Shown in pieces: positions 53,916-63,227 of a stretch of DNA of 64,000 bases (position 1 is its first letter; every line of letters starts with the position of its first letter). The notes beneath the pieces were generated by a model, which made no database searches, was not told the DNA's origin, and was given only the letters and a program-made list of their open reading frames with translations. The stretch spans positions 2,108,001-2,172,000 of the forward strand of contig NZ_JAFBCC010000001.1 of NCBI RefSeq assembly GCF_016907495.1, given 5' to 3'. The DNA is from Arthrobacter tumbae (GTDB taxonomy: Bacteria; Actinomycetota; Actinomycetes; Actinomycetales; Micrococcaceae). Both the position numbers and the translations under genes were made by a program.

Positions 53916-55138
53916 GTGCTCCGCTGGCAGGCATACGTGTACTGGACCTGACGCATTTCGTCGCCGGACCCTGGTGCACCATGCTGCTGGCGGATCTCGG
54001 CGCGGCAGTCATCAAGCTTGAGCCCCCCGACGGTGAGATCGGCCGTGACATGGGAAGCGTCTATACCACGGGTGAATCGGCCATCTTCCTGGGGTTCAAC
54101 CGCGGCAAGCGCAGCATAGCCATGGATTTGAAGCATCCCGAGGGCCTTACTGCTGCCTTGAAGCTGGCCGGTCAGGCCGACATCGTCGTACAGAACTTCA
54201 GGCCCGGCACGGCGGAGCGTCTGGGAATCGGCGCGGCGGCGCTGCGCGAAGCGCATCCTGAACTGATTTATTGCACAGTGTCGGCCTTCGGCAGCGACGG
54301 TCCTTACGCTTCCCGCCCCGCCAACGACCCGGTGATACAGGCGCTCAGCGGGTCAATGGCAGCGACGGGTCGGGTCGAGGGCCGGCCGGTGCGGATGGGG
54401 GTGAGCCTCCCTGATGTGGCTGCAGGAGTATTGGCTGTGACCGGCATACTGGCTGCCCTCCACCGGAGGAAACAGAGCGGGGTCGGTTCCACGATCGAGC
54501 TCAATCTTCTGGACACACAGCTGTATGCCCAGACGGACCTGATTACCACGGACCTGATCACCCCCGTCGCGGAGGCCGAAAACGGCACTGCGCCTATTTG
54601 CCCCCGGTCTGACGATGACGACACTGCGTCTGTACGAGGGGCATATGTTTGCGCGGACGGGCTCTCGCTGTGGCTTGAAGCCGAGCCCTCCGGGCTGATT
54701 ATCGGGGCAGGTTCAGCAGAGAGCCGGTCAGCGCAAGGAACGGTGCACCGACGTGAAGAGGTGGCCGCGCTCCTGCGTACGCATTCGCGTGATCACTGGC
54801 TAGCAACCCTCGGCAAGATCGGGAAGGACATCGCGCCTGTTCTAGGACTTGCGGACGTCCTTCCCGGAGCACCGCCTCGAACCCTCGAAGTGGACCATCC
54901 CTCTATTGGGCGCCTGCGGCAGATCCGCACCCCGGTGACTGCGGATCCTTCCTGGCCGCCTGCTGATCTTCCGCCGCCCCGCCTCGGCGAACACACCCAG
55001 GACGTTTTACGGGAACTGGGGCTTCCTGACACCGACATCAATGACCTGGCAGCTCGCGGAATAATCCGCACGGCCACTCCATGCAAGACCAGTTACAGCA
55101 CCACCACCAACGGAACACATGCCAAGGAGCAATCATGA
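53912..55138 (+). CDS. CaiB/BaiF family CoA-transferase (second copy)
   Basis: 408 residues with IRVLDLTHFVAGPWCTMLLA, LGAAVIKLEPPDGE, DIVVQNFRPGTAERLGIG and the catalytic Asp in PANDPVIQALSGSMA. It resembles the first copy at the N-terminus but diverges after about residue 200, where it has a long acidic insertion (PRSDDDDTASVRG). Two related transferases in tandem may form a heteromer or act on different acids. Its stop overlaps the acyl-CoA dehydrogenase start. Confidence 0.9.
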   Translation: MSAPLAGIRVLDLTHFVAGPWCTMLLADLGAAVIKLEPPDGEIGRDMGSVYTTGESAIFLGFNRGKRSIAMDLKHPEGLTAALKLAGQADIVVQNFRPGTAERLGIGAAALREAHPELIYCTVSAFGSDGPYASRPANDPVIQALSGSMAATGRVEGRPVRMGVSLPDVAAGVLAVTGILAALHRRKQSGVGSTIELNLLDTQLYAQTDLITTDLITPVAEAENGTAPICPRSDDDDTASVRGAYVCADGLSLWLEAEPSGLIIGAGSAESRSAQGTVHRREEVAALLRTHSRDHWLATLGKIGKDIAPVLGLADVLPGAPPRTLEVDHPSIGRLRQIRTPVTADPSWPPADLPPPRLGEHTQDVLRELGLPDTDINDLAARGIIRTATPCKTSYSTTTNGTHAKEQS

Positions 55139-56307
55139 GCACCATCACCGAAACCATGCAGAAGGAACAGTACGCGCTCACAGACGAGCAGCTCGCGCTC
55201 CAGGAAGAGATTCGCGTCCTTGCGGACGGGCCAGTTGCCGCTGGGGCAGCCCACCGTGACAAGACCGGTGAATACCCTCAGGACATGTTCGACCTGCTGG
55301 TTGAGAAGAACTACCTGGCGCTGCCTTTCGCCCCCGAGCACGGTGGCAGGAATTCGGGGATCCTAAGCTGCGTGCTCGCCATCGAAGGGCTCACCCGCGC
55401 CTGCTACAACACGTCCTACCTGCTCATGATGACCTGGCAGCCGTTCTTCGCGATCAGTGCAGCCGGCAATGAGGAACAGCGGCGGAAGTACCTGCCCGGA
55501 CTGGCCAACGGGACCTTGCGGTTTTCCACCGCAAACACCGAACCGGAAGTCGGATCGGACATGGCGAACCTGCAAACCCGAGCCGAGCGGGTGGACGGGG
55601 GATATCTCCTCAATGGCAAGAAGGTCTGGGCTGGCAACGCGCCCGTGTCGGACTATTTCGTGACGTTCGCCCGTACCGGCGAGCCGGGTCACCGCGGGCT
55701 AAGCTCCTTTGTGGTTCCCACCACCGCCGAGGGTGTGGTCCGCGGGGCGAAAATGAACAAGATCGGCGGCCGTGCCATCCCGTCCTGCGAGGTCGAGTTC
55801 AATAACGTCTTTGTCCCTGCCGAGGACCGGCTAGGTGCGGAGGGGGACGGTTTCAAAACTGCCGCCAGCACCTTCACGAAGCTGCGTCCGCTGGTTGGTG
55901 CACGAGCACTCGGACTCGCGCAGGGTTCCCTCGATCACGCGGTCTCCTATGCCAAAGACCGGAAGGCCTTCGGACAGCGGATCGCCGATTTCCAGGGGCT
56001 GCAGTGGATGCTGGCCGACATGAAGATCGGCTTGGAAGCCTCAAGGCACCTGGTGTACAAATCGGCAGCAGTGCTCGACGGCGGCATGTCGCCTCGGGAC
56101 GCAGCGCCGCTGATCGGCGTGGCGAAAACCTTCGCCACGGACACCGCGATGCAAATCACGCTCGACGGCATCCAGATCTTCGGCGCGAAGGGGTACAGCA
56201 CCGATTACCCGATGGAGCGATTCATGCGGGAAGCCAAGGGCCTTCAGATCATCGAAGGGACCAACCAGATTCAGCGGAATATCATCGCGAAGGACCTGCT
56301 CTCCTGA
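55135..56307 (+). CDS. Acyl-CoA dehydrogenase
   Basis: 390 residues, full length. FAD-enzyme motifs: FSTANTEPEVGSDMANLQTR, LNGKKVWAGNAPVSDYFVTF, and at the C-terminus ITLDGIQIFGAKGYSTDYPM followed by IEGTNQIQRNIIAKDLL. The usual catalytic Glu position lies within the last part and is followed by the GTNQI element. ATG 55135 has AAGGAG upstream; the frame opens earlier without homology. It would introduce a double bond into the CoA ester made by the transferases. Confidence 0.92.
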   Translation: MSTITETMQKEQYALTDEQLALQEEIRVLADGPVAAGAAHRDKTGEYPQDMFDLLVEKNYLALPFAPEHGGRNSGILSCVLAIEGLTRACYNTSYLLMMTWQPFFAISAAGNEEQRRKYLPGLANGTLRFSTANTEPEVGSDMANLQTRAERVDGGYLLNGKKVWAGNAPVSDYFVTFARTGEPGHRGLSSFVVPTTAEGVVRGAKMNKIGGRAIPSCEVEFNNVFVPAEDRLGAEGDGFKTAASTFTKLRPLVGARALGLAQGSLDHAVSYAKDRKAFGQRIADFQGLQWMLADMKIGLEASRHLVYKSAAVLDGGMSPRDAAPLIGVAKTFATDTAMQITLDGIQIFGAKGYSTDYPMERFMREAKGLQIIEGTNQIQRNIIAKDLLS

Positions 56308-56486
56308 CCACAGCATCGCTTGCTCCGGCGGTGCCTGCCCAGCCCCGCCCGGTACGGCTTCGGAAGTCGCTGTACCGGGCCCACGGGGTCATGCCCAAAT
56401 CTTGCCCCGGGAACCGCTGGATCGGCTCGGAGCGTACAGAAATACCCTTGTATTCAACCGAATGTCGGTCTAGCATTATGAATACG

Positions 56487-56502
56487 GTCCCTAAATACGA
56501 AC
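56487..56502 (+). promoter_or_regulatory. Candidate IclR-type operator before the hydratase gene
   Basis: GTCCCTAAATACGAAC differs by one base from the site at 46032. It lies about 88 bases before the enoyl-CoA hydratase start, in the only long gap (56308-56589) of this part of the cluster, so a second promoter is likely there. Confidence 0.5.
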
Positions 56503-56589
56503 CCGGTTCCTCGAAGAGGAGGATTGCGAGTTCAGGTAACCGGTGAAGATCCACCACAACCGATCCACTTCAACGGCGAAGGAGGAACC

Positions 56590-57408
56590 ATGGCGTACAA
56601 CACCACGCACGCGTCGCAACTCGTAAATATGCAGCTTCAGCGGGACGTTGCGCTGGTCACCATCGAAGACCCGCCCCTCAACCTGCTGTCGCGGGTCACA
56701 AAAGAAAAGCTGCGCGAAACATTCATCGCACTCAAGGAGCGGAGTGACATCCGGGCCGTTGTCTTACGCGGAGCCGGTACGCGGGCTTTCTCGGCCGGCG
56801 CGGACATCCGCGAGTTCCCCCAACGCATCGCCGATGGGAATGCCGAGCAAATTGCCCAAGAAGGGCACCAGCTAGTGTCGGCAATAGCCAACTGCGGCAA
56901 GCCAACGATTGCACTCGTGGAAGGCGTCGCTTACGGCGCCGGGCTAGAGGTGACCCTGGCCACAGACCTGCGGTTCGCCACTGAAAGGGCATCGTTCGCC
57001 TTGCCGGAAGTCACCAGGGGCGTCTTTCCAGGCAACGGTGGCACCCAACTGCTACCCCGAATCATCGGCCCGGCACGTGCCCTTGAACTTATGCTCACCG
57101 GAAAACCCATCGATGCGGTCGAAGCCCACCGCATCGGGCTGGTCAACCGGCTCATCGCATCCGGTGACCCGCTTGCCGAAGCATTGAGCTTCGCCGAGCA
57201 CCTCGCCTCACTACCCACAACGGCTATTTCCCGAATTCGCCGGCTGATCAATGCCGCTGTTGAGCAGCCTCTCGCTGAGGGACTGAAGCTTGAAGCAGCG
57301 CTTTTCGGAGAAGTGTTCCGCACCGACGCGGTCAAGGAAGGCATCAAAGCTTTCCAGGAAAAACGACCGCCGAACTTCAGAGGAACCGAATCAAGGTCCC
57401 TCTCCTAG
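56590..57408 (+). CDS. Enoyl-CoA hydratase/isomerase family protein
   Basis: 272 residues of the crotonase family. The oxyanion-hole segments are AFSAGADIREF and ALVEGVAYGAGLEVTLATDL; a Glu in the LPEVTRGVFPGNGGTQLLPR region fits the catalytic position of hydratases. AAGGAGGA lies just before the ATG. It would hydrate the product of the acyl-CoA dehydrogenase. It begins a second transcription unit with the Tct transporter. Confidence 0.9.
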   Translation: MAYNTTHASQLVNMQLQRDVALVTIEDPPLNLLSRVTKEKLRETFIALKERSDIRAVVLRGAGTRAFSAGADIREFPQRIADGNAEQIAQEGHQLVSAIANCGKPTIALVEGVAYGAGLEVTLATDLRFATERASFALPEVTRGVFPGNGGTQLLPRIIGPARALELMLTGKPIDAVEAHRIGLVNRLIASGDPLAEALSFAEHLASLPTTAISRIRRLINAAVEQPLAEGLKLEAALFGEVFRTDAVKEGIKAFQEKRPPNFRGTESRSLS

Positions 57409-57451
57409 AACATGCACCACACGTCCGCACTACCGAAGAAGGAACCATCTC

Positions 57452-58471
57452 ATGACACCATCAACATCACGTACCAATCGATCCGCTCGTCTGAGCGTCG
57501 CTGCCGTTGGCGGCGTCGTCGCCCTCTCAGCGTCCTTGGCCGCCTGTGGAGCGAATGCGGGAGGCGATGCCGCTGGAGGGGGCGGAGAGGGAGACAATTT
57601 CCCCTCAGAGCAAATTGAAATGATTGTCCCATGGGCCGCCGGCGGCGGCACAGACCTCACCACCCGCCAGCTGGCGGCTCAGGCGGAGGACACCTGTGGA
57701 ACCCGCATCATCATTTCCAACCGGACTGGCGCAGCCGGCGCCACCGGGCACCAGGCAATCGCCGACGCCGAGCCAGACGGTTACACCATCGGTACGGCGA
57801 CGGTCGAGGTCTCCATCCTCAACCACCTCGGGAACGCCGAGGTCACCCCTGAAGACCTGCGGGGAATCGTGAGATTCCAGGCCACGCCGTCCGTGCTGGC
57901 CGTTTCGTCCGATTCAGAGTACGAGACGTTCGATGACTTGGTGGAAGGTGCGAAGAGTGGTGACCAGATCCGGGTCGCAACCAACGGGCAAGGTGGTATC
58001 TGGGACCTCGCCGCCCGCGGACTGGCCGAGGCTGCCGGTTTTGAGTTCGCCGAACTCGTTCCATTCAATGGTGCTGCCGAAATGATCCCTGCTGTCCTGG
58101 GCGGCCAGGTGGAAGCTCTGACTCCTTCAGGCGCGGAAATGCGTTCACAGATCGAGGCAGGCGAGCTCCGCGGCCTGGTCACCATGTCAGACGAGCGCTT
58201 CGACGTTCTGCCCGACATTCCCACCACCGAAGAGGTGGGCGTCGATTGGAAGGCCGCAAACTGGTTCGGTGTGGTTGCGCCCGAAGGAACTCCGGAGGAC
58301 CGAGTTCAGAAACTGTCCGAGTGCTTCGCTGAGGCCGCGAACACCGAAGAGTTCCAGGAATTCATGAAGGCACAAGGTTACGGCTCCGAGGTCGTCGAGG
58401 GAGAGGAATTCGAGTCGTTCATGGATGAGGAATTCGCACGGTACAAGGATATGGTTGCCAATCTCTACTAG
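57452..58471 (+). CDS. tctC: Tripartite tricarboxylate transporter substrate-binding lipoprotein (TctC/Bug)
   Basis: 339 residues from ATG 57452 (the frame opens earlier without homology). A lipoprotein signal with lipobox LAAC near residue 32 precedes a glycine-rich linker and the Bug fold (IEMIVPWAAGGGTDLTTRQL, NRTGAAGATGHQAIADAEPD, VPFNGAAEMIPAVLGGQVEA). Bug proteins bind carboxylates. Precedes the TctB and TctA membrane subunits on the same strand. Confidence 0.92.
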   Translation: MTPSTSRTNRSARLSVAAVGGVVALSASLAACGANAGGDAAGGGGEGDNFPSEQIEMIVPWAAGGGTDLTTRQLAAQAEDTCGTRIIISNRTGAAGATGHQAIADAEPDGYTIGTATVEVSILNHLGNAEVTPEDLRGIVRFQATPSVLAVSSDSEYETFDDLVEGAKSGDQIRVATNGQGGIWDLAARGLAEAAGFEFAELVPFNGAAEMIPAVLGGQVEALTPSGAEMRSQIEAGELRGLVTMSDERFDVLPDIPTTEEVGVDWKAANWFGVVAPEGTPEDRVQKLSECFAEAANTEEFQEFMKAQGYGSEVVEGEEFESFMDEEFARYKDMVANLY

Positions 58472-58528
58472 CCTGCCGGTGCCCGGCAATGGCGTCGGGC
58501 ACCGAACCCTTCCTGAAAGAAAGTACTC

Positions 58529-58999
58529 ATGACAACAACGCTTCATTCGGACCGAACGGGCAACATCGTCGGCGCCGTACTGTTACTGGTCCTCGGAGTG
58601 CTCGTGTTCACACAGACAGCAGCTCTGGGCGAATCCGGCGCTTCCAGCGACCCGGGAGCCGCGGGTTACCCGCGGTTAATAGCCGGTTCACTGATTGTGC
58701 TGGCGGTGCTCCTCGCCCTTCAGCGCGGTTCCGGTGACCCACTTCCCGCTCGGAGAGATGGCTTGCGCGTAGCTAGCGTAGTCATTTTGCTGATCATCTA
58801 CGCCGTCGCACTCGATGTCATTGGTTACATTGCGGCAACGGCGTTGTTCCTGTTCGGCGCACTGTTCCTGATGGGGATTAGGAAGTGGCTGCCGCTGATC
58901 CTGCTTCCCGTGATCACCAGTGTGTCGCTTTTCTACATCTTCTACTCCATCTTTGGTGTATCGCTCCCGCGTGAGTTCCTGGAAAGGCTCATCTCGTGA
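58529..58999 (+). CDS. tctB: Tripartite tricarboxylate transporter small membrane subunit TctB
   Basis: 156 residues with four predicted membrane helices and the TctB features GNIVGAVLLLVLGVLVFTQT, GAAGYPRLIAGSLIVLAVLL and a late FYIFYSIFGVSLPREFLE. Its stop overlaps the GTG start of TctA by four bases. Confidence 0.9.
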   Translation: MTTTLHSDRTGNIVGAVLLLVLGVLVFTQTAALGESGASSDPGAAGYPRLIAGSLIVLAVLLALQRGSGDPLPARRDGLRVASVVILLIIYAVALDVIGYIAATALFLFGALFLMGIRKWLPLILLPVITSVSLFYIFYSIFGVSLPREFLERLIS

Positions 59000-60519
59000 C
59001 TGACTTCCTGAACGGACTGGAATCGGTCCTGACCTGGCAGCCGCTGCTCTTCATGTTTATCGGCATTCTCGGCGGCATAGTCGTTGGGGCAATCCCGGGC
59101 CTCACAGCTACTATGACCATTGCGATTCTGCTACCGTTCACATTCGTCACCGAGCCCTTGCCCGGCGTGTGCCTGCTGTTGGGAATCTATTCCGGGGCCG
59201 TCTATGCGGGTTCCATCCCAGCGATACTGCTGCGCATCCCGGGAACACCGTCGTCTGCAGCCACGCTGCTGGATGGCCACCCCATGACCCTTCAGGGTAA
59301 GGGCGGCCTGGCGCTGACTATATCGCTGGTAGCTTCCTCAATCGGAGGCATCATCGGCGGCGCGCTGCTGCTGGCGTTCGCTCCGACTCTTGCGGGGTTT
59401 GCGTTGAAGTTTGGCCCGGCCGAATTTTTCATGCTGGCTGTATTCGCTCTCGCCCTCATCGCCTCGATGTCCGAAGGCGCAATGGTGAAGGGACTCATCA
59501 GCGGACTGGTCGGTCTGCTGATCGCCACGGTGGGAACCGACCCCATCAACGGCATCACCCGCCTGACGTTCGGAGTGGATGCGCTCCAGTCCGGACTCGG
59601 TTTCATCCCGGTCCTCATTGGGTTGTTCGGGGTCGCTGAAGCGCTCGTTCGATTCGAACAACACATTCATCATCGGAACGCCAACACCATCGCGCCTGGT
59701 TCCTTCCGTCTGAAGTGGTCCGGTCTTCGCAAACTCATGCCGGGCATCACGTACAGTTCTTTGATCGGTTTCGGTGTGGGTGTCCTACCTGGAACCGGTG
59801 GAGATATTGGGTCCTTCATCGGCCACAACGAAGTGAAGCGCCTTTCGAGGAATACGGAGAACTTCGGCAAGGGGGACCCACGTGGCCTGGCAGCTGCCGA
59901 GTCAGCGAACAATGCGTCAGTTCCGGGCACACTTGCTCCCACACTCATTCTGGGCATCCCCGGCAACTCGGCCGCGGCCGTCCTGATCGGCGCGTTGACC
60001 GTGCATGGTCTTCAACCCGGACCCGGCCTGTTTGCTGGGTCACCGGACCTGGTTTACGGCATCTTCATCGCGTTGCTGGTCATTCCCGCCATGATGCTGG
60101 TAGTCGGGCTCGCCGGCATCCGTTCCTGGGGCCAGATCACCCGCATTCCTACGGAATACCTCTGGCCATCCATCCTTGCCCTGAGTGTCGTCGGCGCCTA
60201 CGCGCTGCAGTCAAGCGCCGTGGACGTGATGGTCACCATCGCGGCCGGCGTGCTCGGATACTTCATGCTGAAGGGCGGCTTCCCGCCTGCGCCGCTGGTG
60301 ATTGGCCTCATTGTGGGGCCGCTCGCGGAGACCGGTTTCCGCCGCGCGACGATCATCAGTAGCGGCTCTTATGAGTGGATCTTCCAGCCGATTCCCCTGG
60401 TTATGCTGATCCTGAGCGTGTTGACCGTCGGCTGGTCGCTGTACCGCTCCTGGGCAATGCGGAAGAAGCCCGCGAATGCGAACAGCGAAAACCGCGAAGC
60501 AGAGGACGCTCGGAAGTGA
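58996..60519 (+). CDS. tctA: Tripartite tricarboxylate transporter large membrane subunit TctA
   Basis: 507 residues with about eleven or twelve helices. Family motifs GAIPGLTATMTIAILLPFTF and GVLPGTGGDIGSFIGHNEVK contain the conserved Gly-Pro elements; SVPGTLAPTLILGIPGNSAA is the second such repeat. Starts at GTG in a GTGA overlap with TctB. The end overlaps the reductase start, so transport and metabolism are coupled. Confidence 0.93.
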   Translation: MTDFLNGLESVLTWQPLLFMFIGILGGIVVGAIPGLTATMTIAILLPFTFVTEPLPGVCLLLGIYSGAVYAGSIPAILLRIPGTPSSAATLLDGHPMTLQGKGGLALTISLVASSIGGIIGGALLLAFAPTLAGFALKFGPAEFFMLAVFALALIASMSEGAMVKGLISGLVGLLIATVGTDPINGITRLTFGVDALQSGLGFIPVLIGLFGVAEALVRFEQHIHHRNANTIAPGSFRLKWSGLRKLMPGITYSSLIGFGVGVLPGTGGDIGSFIGHNEVKRLSRNTENFGKGDPRGLAAAESANNASVPGTLAPTLILGIPGNSAAAVLIGALTVHGLQPGPGLFAGSPDLVYGIFIALLVIPAMMLVVGLAGIRSWGQITRIPTEYLWPSILALSVVGAYALQSSAVDVMVTIAAGVLGYFMLKGGFPPAPLVIGLIVGPLAETGFRRATIISSGSYEWIFQPIPLVMLILSVLTVGWSLYRSWAMRKKPANANSENREAEDARK

Positions 60520-61451
60520 CGTCAGGCTCCTCCGGACCCGGCGCCAGTTCCGGGACGACGCCGGGAACCGACGGTGGCCACCCCGACGTCGTTGTCGGGG
60601 TGGCAGGTTTGGGTAACCTCGGTCTACCGGTCGCCAGGCGGCTTGCCTGCGCCGGATTCGAAGTCCTCGGTTTCGATGTCAATCCCGGTGCACGAGCGTC
60701 CGCCGAAGGGTTACCCCTTGCCGCTTCGGTGAGGGAACTGGCGGAGAAGGCCGACGTCGTATTCATCCTGGTCAGTGATGGGGGTCAGTGCAGGAGCGTA
60801 CTGTCCGGCCCGGATGGCATCGCGTCGGCCTCTCGCCCGCCGGCCGCCGTCGTCATCATGGCCACGGTGGGCCCTGACGCGCTGACTGAACTTGCTGCTG
60901 AACTGCGGGGCAGGGAGACGGACATCATCGACGCCCCAGTAAGCGGTGGCAGCGAAGCGGCCACTGATGGCTCCCTTTCACTTATGGTCGGTGGGTCTCC
61001 GGAGGTGATTCAGCGATGGCGTGCCCCACTTGCAGCGCTCGGCACGGTTCATGTCATGGGACCCCTCGGCGCGGGCCAAAGCGCCAAAGTGGCCAATCAA
61101 ATGGTTTTTTTCGGCACCCAGGCGGTGCTGCAGGAAGCGCTCGCGCTTGCAAATGCTAGCGGCGTCAACCAAGACGCGCTGCTGGCCGCCCTCAGCGGCG
61201 GAACGGCTGACTGCTGGAGCGTCCGACATCCCGGTTTCCTCGAAGCAACAGCCCGCGCCTATGATGCATCCGGCGTGGACCCGTCCCACCGATCCTGGCA
61301 CAAGGATCTCCGGACGGCAGTTCAGGCTACGGCGGCACGGGACCTCAATGCTCCTGTGACCGACGTGGTCAACCGGGTGTTCGGCGACAGGATCGACAAG
61401 GCCGCCCGCCGTCCTTCCTCTCCTGAGTGCGCTAGGTCTCAGCAACACTGA
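60516..61451 (+). CDS. 3-hydroxyisobutyrate/tartronate-semialdehyde reductase-like dehydrogenase
   Basis: 311 residues from GTG 60516, which overlaps the TctA stop. NAD(P)-binding GVAGLGNLGLPVARRLACAG, substrate motif DAPVSGGSEAATDGSLSLMV, and the catalytic Lys in GQSAKVANQMVFFG. The family includes GarR/GlxR, which makes glycerate; the glycerate kinase that follows supports that role. A long serine- and glycine-rich N-terminal extension of about 24 residues precedes the fold. Confidence 0.88.
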   Translation: MTSGSSGPGASSGTTPGTDGGHPDVVVGVAGLGNLGLPVARRLACAGFEVLGFDVNPGARASAEGLPLAASVRELAEKADVVFILVSDGGQCRSVLSGPDGIASASRPPAAVVIMATVGPDALTELAAELRGRETDIIDAPVSGGSEAATDGSLSLMVGGSPEVIQRWRAPLAALGTVHVMGPLGAGQSAKVANQMVFFGTQAVLQEALALANASGVNQDALLAALSGGTADCWSVRHPGFLEATARAYDASGVDPSHRSWHKDLRTAVQATAARDLNAPVTDVVNRVFGDRIDKAARRPSSPECARSQQH

Positions 61452-61575
61452 CCCGCACACTGCATGCACATGTTGTTTATCCGGTTGGATTTCGCGCTTG
61501 AGAGACAGAGCACAACGGAGCCTGGAACGGCCAATCACTTGAGCCTCCCGCACCACTCACCTTCGAAGGTTGAAC

Positions 61576-62763
61576 ATGAATACAGCGCAAGAACCAGAAA
61601 ACTCCTGCGAAGCTGTGAGCCCATTCAGGATCCTGCTGGCTCCGGACAAGTTCAAGGGTTCACTCAGCGCGCTCGAAGTCGCCGGCTGGCTGGAATCGGG
61701 CCTGATCTCGGATGGGGGCAAACGCACCATCTACTGCCGTTCTCTGCCGTTGGCAGATGGCGGGGACGGTAGCGTCCAGGCTGTTTTGGAAGCCGGTTTC
61801 CGCCCGTTCACAGTCAAGGTTCCCGGTCCGACGGGCATCCCTGCAGCCACTATCGTGGCCCTCGATGGTTTCACCGCAGTAGTGGAAGCAGCGACAACAG
61901 TGGGCCTGCAGATGCTCCCAGGTGGCAGGCTCGCTCCTCTGGCTAGCAGCAGCAACGGTTTCGGTGAAGCGGTCCGGGCTGCACACGGGCGGGGCCCAAG
62001 GCGAATCGTCCTGGCGCTTGGCGGCAGCGCCACCACCGACGGTGGTGCCGGTATGCTCAGCGGGCTCGGCGCGCAATTCTTCAATGGCTCGGGAGAGGTG
62101 TTCGTGCCCTGCGGAGGAAACCTGAAGGACATCACCAGAATCGACCTTGTCGGGCTTTGTGACCTCTCCGGGGTGGATCTCATTGCAGCAAACGACGTCC
62201 AGAACCCATTGCTCGGCCCAACGGGGACGGCGGCAGTGTACGGGCCACAAAAGGGAGCTGCTCCCTCAGATGTGGTGATACTGGAGGAGGGATTGGCCAA
62301 TCTGGTCAACCGCTTGGATGAAGCTGGCCTTCCGGGTACGTCTTGTGCGCTTTCTCCGGGCGCGGGCAGTGCAGGAGGGCTGGGATACGCCGCACTGCTG
62401 CTCGGAGCGCGGATGGTGTCCGGTGCCGATTTCTTCATGGATCTGCTTGGTTTCGAGCAAGCCTTGAAAGACTGTGACCTGGTTATCACTGGTGAGGGGA
62501 AAATGGATGATCAAACCCTCTCGGGGAAGCTACCGCTTGTGGTGGCACGGCGCTCCATGCCTGTGCCGGTCATCGCAGTTGTCGGGCACAATGCACTTGA
62601 GAAGGACCGGATGCCCGAATACAACATTCAACAGATCTACTCACTGAGCAACATGACTGACCAGGACAGTGCCATTGACTCGGCGCTCTCAGCACGGCTC
62701 TTAACAGCCGTTGGACGGCAGATCTCCCAGACGCTCGAGCGCGCTCGAGGTGTTCGAAGGTAA
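61576..62763 (+). CDS. Glycerate kinase (GlxK family)
   Basis: 395 residues from ATG 61576, with GAAGG upstream. Family motifs: ILLAPDKFKGSLSALEVAGW, LPLADGGDGSVQAVLEAG, RRIVLALGGSATTDGGAGML, and NPLLGPTGTAAVYGPQKGA near the middle, with DLVITGEGKMDDQTLSGKLP towards the end. It phosphorylates glycerate to 2-phosphoglycerate. It closes the cluster and links it to central metabolism. Confidence 0.93.
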   Translation: MNTAQEPENSCEAVSPFRILLAPDKFKGSLSALEVAGWLESGLISDGGKRTIYCRSLPLADGGDGSVQAVLEAGFRPFTVKVPGPTGIPAATIVALDGFTAVVEAATTVGLQMLPGGRLAPLASSSNGFGEAVRAAHGRGPRRIVLALGGSATTDGGAGMLSGLGAQFFNGSGEVFVPCGGNLKDITRIDLVGLCDLSGVDLIAANDVQNPLLGPTGTAAVYGPQKGAAPSDVVILEEGLANLVNRLDEAGLPGTSCALSPGAGSAGGLGYAALLLGARMVSGADFFMDLLGFEQALKDCDLVITGEGKMDDQTLSGKLPLVVARRSMPVPVIAVVGHNALEKDRMPEYNIQQIYSLSNMTDQDSAIDSALSARLLTAVGRQISQTLERARGVRR

Positions 62764-63227
62764 TGGCACAAGGAGGGCGGTCACAACAAGATTCTTCCTT
62801 ATTTCCGCAGTCCATCCCGCTAGCCCCGTCGCCGCCCTGGGGCACACGCCGTAGGGAAACCGGATCGCCTGTCGTGCCGACGACTCCAAGCACTCGCTCT
62901 TTACACCATCGCTCCCATCTCGCTTCCGCAAATAGGGCCTGTGATGCAGGGTGGATCACGTCGGGGTGCTAAACAGACACCAGATGCGATCCCCTCGCTT
63001 GCGGCTGTGGCAGGTGTTGGCGAGGCTGCTGGCGGCGGCCCCGGAATCGCCGTCTGCCAACTCCATGCGGCGGCGGGCATCTTCACTTGAGGAATGACAG
63101 CAAGAAGTTCTCCCGAGTCCTTCGACGCCTGAGTCAGCGTTTTCGGGCTGATTTCCGCCTGAGCTTCCGCCGCGAGCGCGACAGTTATGCCCGACCTAAT
63201 AACCGCCAGAAAGAAGGATTTCCCCTC

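Noticed and set aside
61731..62489. Minus-strand frame of 252 residues
   Set aside because: Antisense to the glycerate kinase; no ribosome site or domain.
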